The translations under genes were made by a program, and so were the position numbers. A stretch of DNA of 7,833 nt. Origin: an uncultured Eubacteriales bacterium (GTDB lineage Bacteria > Bacillota > Clostridia > Christensenellales > CAG-138). Under the pieces are notes generated by a model. The model had not been told where the DNA came from. It did not search any database and saw nothing but the letters and a program-made list of their open reading frames with translations. The DNA is taken from the NCBI GenBank assembly GCA_900542615.1, contig UQOG01000094.1, positions 1 to 7,833 on the forward strand. Direction: 5' to 3'. Below are positions 5,531 through 7,833 of the stretch, piece by piece (position 1 is the first letter of the stretch; each line of letters begins with the position of its first letter).

Positions 5531-6451
5531 GGATACCAGCATACGCACCTCATCGTAATCCGCGCCGAATAGGGCCATATTGATCCCATCCGCTAAGACC
5601 CGGGACATGTCGATGGCGATCTGATCCACATCCTTTGGGGTGACGATCATGGAGCCCAAATGTTCCTCAATGACCTTTTCCGCCAGGCCCCGGAGCTTTT
5701 CCTCATCCTGATGGAGGCCGGTTTCGTCCGCAATCAGGGAGATGGTATCCTGGGAGATGGTGGTGGCATAGACCACCATGGGCACCCCGATGGCCAGCAC
5801 CGGCACGCCAAAGGTGGCCTGGTTTAACCCCTTGCGGGTATTACCCACGCCGCTGCCCGGCTGGATGCCCGTATCCGTCATCTGGATGGTGGTGCTGATC
5901 CGGGCGGCTCGGCGGGAGGCCAAGGCGTCCACGGCCAAAATCAGGTCCGGGTGCAACCGCTCCACCACCCCCTGGACGATTTCCATGGTCTCGATCCCGG
6001 TGACCCCCAATACCCCCGGCGCCACCGCGCACACCGAGCGGATGGGGCGGGAAAGGGCATCCGGCAGGTATTCTGTCACATGCCGGGTCACGTAGACCTG
6101 CTCCGCCACCCTTGGCCCCAAGGAATCCGAGGTGATGGCCCGGTTCCCCAGCCCCACCACCAATACCGTGGCAGCCTGGGACAGATCCTCCCACAATTGC
6201 GCCAATTCCGTTGCCAGGCTTTTGCTCACCGCCGCAAACAGATCCAGCGGCCGGTCCGCCAGCTCCGGCGCATCCAGGGTCACATATTGCCCCTTGGCCT
6301 TGCCCAGCTTTTCGGCTGCCGATTGGGTGGTGACCCGGATCCGGGAAACCGTCAGGCCCTGGCCTTCCTCCTTCTCTTCCTCGATCCCTTCCAGCGCGGG
6401 GTTTAACTCCCTGGCCTCCAGCGCCAGGTCGGTGTAGATATTCTTCTGCAT
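5528..6451 (-). CDS. gpr: GPR endopeptidase, germination protease for small acid-soluble spore proteins
   Basis: GPR cleaves the DNA-protecting SASP proteins when a spore germinates, freeing amino acids. It is made in the forespore as an inactive zymogen and then self-processed. The 307-residue protein starts with a short propeptide region containing YTDLALEARE (residues 6-15), the family's self-cleavage-like segment. VVGLGNRAITSDSLGP carries Asp109 and AVDALASRR carries Asp175. Their spacing of 66 residues equals that of catalytic Asp127 and Asp193 in the Bacillus megaterium enzyme, an unusual aspartic protease. SGVGNTRKGLN (200-210) is also conserved in the family. The length is somewhat below the usual 330-370. 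AGGAGG eight bases before ATG 6451 fixes the start. It is divergent from rpsT, as in Bacillus, and convergent with spoIIP, unlike Bacillus. Confidence 0.96.
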   Translation of the reverse strand: MQKNIYTDLALEARELNPALEGIEEEKEEGQGLTVSRIRVTTQSAAEKLGKAKGQYVTLDAPELADRPLDLFAAVSKSLATELAQLWEDLSQAATVLVVGLGNRAITSDSLGPRVAEQVYVTRHVTEYLPDALSRPIRSVCAVAPGVLGVTGIETMEIVQGVVERLHPDLILAVDALASRRAARISTTIQMTDTGIQPGSGVGNTRKGLNQATFGVPVLAIGVPMVVYATTISQDTISLIADETGLHQDEEKLRGLAEKVIEEHLGSMIVTPKDVDQIAIDMSRVLADGINMALFGADYDEVRMLVS

Positions 6452-6483
6452 ATGCCCTTCCTCCTGTCAGATGGGTTCCCGAT

Positions 6484-6513
6484 TAGTATGGGGCGATGAT
6501 CGCCGCATTATTT
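6484..6513 (-). promoter_or_regulatory. Sigma-G-like forespore promoter of gpr
   Basis: On the minus strand AAATA (6509-6513), 18 bases, CATACTA (6484-6490). The -10 matches the sigma-G pattern CATAMTA exactly; the -35 matches GHATR at four of five bases. Bacillus gpr is transcribed by sigma-F and sigma-G. No sigma-F GG-type -10 was seen. The spacer holds a GGCGAT-G-ATCGCC dyad (6492-6504). Confidence 0.6.
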
Positions 6514-6546
6514 GCAAAAAAACCGCTGGAATACGGGACTTTGGGC

Positions 6547-6575
6547 TTGCAAAGGTGAATGGGACATGGTATAAT
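6547..6575 (+). promoter_or_regulatory. Strong sigma-A promoter of rpsT
   Basis: TTGCAA (6547-6552), a 17-base spacer and TATAAT (6570-6575), with an extended TGG just before the -10. Transcription would start near 6582, leaving a leader of about 30 bases, consistent with high expression of a ribosomal protein. Confidence 0.9.
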
Positions 6576-6597
6576 CTCTACTGTTCGAGTAAAAAAA

Positions 6598-6603
6598 GGG
6601 AGG
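6598..6603 (+). promoter_or_regulatory. Ribosome binding site that sets the TTG start of rpsT
   Basis: GGGAGG lies eight bases before TTG 6612. This spacing, and the S20 N-terminus MANHKSALKR, rule out the longer open frame that begins upstream at 6471 inside the promoter region. Confidence 0.9.
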
Positions 6604-6611
6604 AACGTATT

Positions 6612-6872
6612 TTGGCTAACCATAAGTCCGCGCTCAAGCGGGTTGGCATTACCGCGAAAAAGAATCTTCGCAACCGCATGATCACTTCTCAGGTGAAAAC
6701 CGCCGTCAAGGGTTTTGACGCGGCCCTGGCTTCCGATGATGAAGCCGCCATTCAGAGCAGCTACCTCAACGCTGTTAGCACCGTGGACAAGGCTGCGGCG
6801 AAGGGCGTGATCCACAAGAATGCCGCGGATCGCAAAAAGGCCCAACTGGCCATTAAGCTGGCTGCAAAATAA
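6612..6872 (+). CDS. rpsT: 30S ribosomal protein S20
   Basis: S20 binds the 5' and 3' minor domains of 16S rRNA early in assembly of the small ribosomal subunit. The 86-residue product is basic and helical, begins ANHKSALKR after the initiator, and ends IHKNAADRKKAQLAIKLAAK, both typical of the family; the length is normal. The start is TTG, as it is in Escherichia coli rpsT, where the weak start codon takes part in feedback control by S20; whether that holds here is inference. The gene has its own strong promoter and intrinsic terminator, so it is probably a single-gene transcript with some read-through. It is divergent from gpr, the arrangement also seen in Bacillus. Confidence 0.97.
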   Translation: MANHKSALKRVGITAKKNLRNRMITSQVKTAVKGFDAALASDDEAAIQSSYLNAVSTVDKAAAKGVIHKNAADRKKAQLAIKLAAK

Positions 6873-6898
6873 TCCCTTCGGCTGTTAAAAGCGCAATA

Positions 6899-6920
6899 AA
6901 CCGGCCCTGCCGGTTTTTTT
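6899..6920 (+). terminator. Intrinsic terminator of rpsT
   Basis: AACCGGC, a CCT loop, GCCGGTT, then five further T bases. It is a compact seven-pair stem with a T-run on the plus strand. The next gene's ribosome site begins only 18 bases later. Confidence 0.92.
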
Positions 6921-6937
6921 GCGTACCCGTTTTTATT

Positions 6938-6942
6938 GGAGG
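6938..6942 (+). promoter_or_regulatory. Ribosome binding site that sets the TTG start of the transporter
   Basis: GGAGG lies nine bases before TTG 6952. An in-frame ATG at 6943 directly abuts this site with no spacing and so is unlikely to be the start, although the reading frame is the same. Confidence 0.7.
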
Positions 6943-6951
6943 ATGGCTATC

Positions 6952-7833
6952 TTGCACAAACAAAAGGGCTTGTTGTTCGTCCTGGGCGCCGGGATCCTTT
7001 GGGGCTCCACCCTGGGCCTGTACGCCAGGTTCATGGACGCCCTGGGCTTTACCCCCATGCAGACCACGGCTGTGCGTATGCTGGTTAGCGCCGTGGTGTT
7101 CCTCCTTTACGCCCTTTTATTCGACCGGCGGCTATTCCGCATCCATTGGAAGGATTGCTGGATGTTCGTTGGGACCGGTGTGCTGAGCATTGGGGCGTTT
7201 TGTTATTTCTATTTCACTTCCCTGCAATATTGCCCCCTGTCCGTTTCCGCCATCCTGCTGTATACGTCGCCGGTTTTCATCATGCTCTTTTCCGCCCTGC
7301 TGTTCCACGAGAAGATTACCCCCCGCAAACTCCTGGCCATGGCGTTGGCATTGGCGGGCTGCGGCCTGGTCAGCGGCCTGATGGACGGCTTTGGCGCGGT
7401 CCCTGTCTATGGCGTGGTCACCGGCTTGCTCTCGGGGCTTACTTACGCCTTGTACAGCATTTTCGCAAGGGTGGCGCTGAAGAAATACCATACCCTTACC
7501 ATCAACCTCTATACCTTCCTGTTCGCTACCCTGGCCACCCTGCCCCTGGGCGGGGTAGGGGCTACCCTCCGGGGCCTTGCCGGCTCCATGGAAGCCCTGC
7601 TGGTGGGGATCGTGGGAAGCTTGCTTTGCAGTGCAGCGCCCTTTTTCCTATATACCAAGGGAATGGAGACCCTGGATACGGGCAAGGCCGGGATTCTGGC
7701 CACCGCCGAGCCGGTCATGAGCGCGGTGGTGAGTGTGGTCATCCTGAAGGAGCCCATGGGGCTTTGGGGCGCCGTTGGCATCGGCCTGGTGCTGGCCGCC
7801 GGGCTGGACGGCATCGAGAACCGCATGGTGCTG
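6952..7833 (+). CDS. DMT-superfamily EamA-type transporter, C-terminus cut by window edge
   Basis: The 294 residues seen form about ten membrane segments in two EamA repeats, roughly residues 5-140 and 150-285, the standard plan of the drug/metabolite transporter superfamily in the cytoplasmic membrane. Family features include GILWGSTLGLYARF near the start, YTSPVFIMLFSALLFHEKIT at the end of the first repeat (Glu120), and ATAEPVMSAVVSVVILKEPM near the end of the second (Glu253, Glu267). Members export amino acids, metabolites or drugs, and the substrate cannot be read from sequence. Usual length is 280-310, so only a few residues should be missing at the right edge. The start is TTG, set by GGAGG nine bases before; ATG 6943 is the alternative. 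It lies 31 bases after the rpsT terminator with no clear promoter of its own, so read-through may drive it. Confidence 0.92.
   Translation, partial: MHKQKGLLFVLGAGILWGSTLGLYARFMDALGFTPMQTTAVRMLVSAVVFLLYALLFDRRLFRIHWKDCWMFVGTGVLSIGAFCYFYFTSLQYCPLSVSAILLYTSPVFIMLFSALLFHEKITPRKLLAMALALAGCGLVSGLMDGFGAVPVYGVVTGLLSGLTYALYSIFARVALKKYHTLTINLYTFLFATLATLPLGGVGATLRGLAGSMEALLVGIVGSLLCSAAPFFLYTKGMETLDTGKAGILATAEPVMSAVVSVVILKEPMGLWGAVGIGLVLAAGLDGIENRMVL

Noticed and set aside
6471..6611. Upstream extension of rpsT to 6471
   Set aside because: The region holds the rpsT and gpr promoters; S20 proteins begin with ANHKSA and the ribosome site points to TTG 6612.

Overview
The window reads as chromosome from an anaerobic, endospore-forming Firmicute of the class Clostridia with a GC-rich genome. 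It carries spore genes (gpr, spoIIP), a fermentative adhE and a SpoIIE-type phosphatase, with strong GGAGG ribosome sites. No tRNA, rRNA, CRISPR array or insertion sequence was seen.

Left part (1-3710, minus strand): a likely two-gene operon reads leftwards. A SpoIIE/PP2C-type serine phosphatase with an unassigned C-terminal domain comes first. After 72 bases comes adhE, the bifunctional acetaldehyde-CoA/alcohol dehydrogenase, which runs off the left edge. Ahead of the operon lies an AT-rich control region with a possible promoter and two near-identical 7-4-7 inverted repeats, TCGWTAT-N4-ATAWCGA. Their geometry matches Rex (NADH/NAD sensor) operators, and adhE is a classic Rex target. adhE itself changes base composition and codon use sharply near base 1010-1060, as if its alcohol dehydrogenase half came from another genome or another contig.

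Middle (3681-5530): a small lipoprotein gene on the minus strand ends in a GC-rich, structured 3' region and a clear intrinsic terminator. Divergent from it is spoIIP, with a good sigma-E-type promoter. SpoIIP is a peptidoglycan hydrolase of engulfment. It converges on gpr, the spore protease that degrades SASPs at germination; both stop codons lie in one 10-base palindrome. In Bacillus subtilis gpr and spoIIP run in tandem, so spoIIP appears flipped here.

Right part (6449-7833): gpr (with a sigma-G-like promoter) and rpsT (ribosomal protein S20, with a near-perfect vegetative promoter) are divergent, as in Bacillus. rpsT ends in an intrinsic terminator. A DMT/EamA-family membrane transporter gene starts immediately after it and is cut by the right edge near its natural end. 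Both rpsT and the transporter appear to start with TTG.

No wholly new system is evident. The points most worth checking are the adhE composition break, the paired operator-like repeats in front of the phosphatase-adhE unit, and the inverted spoIIP.
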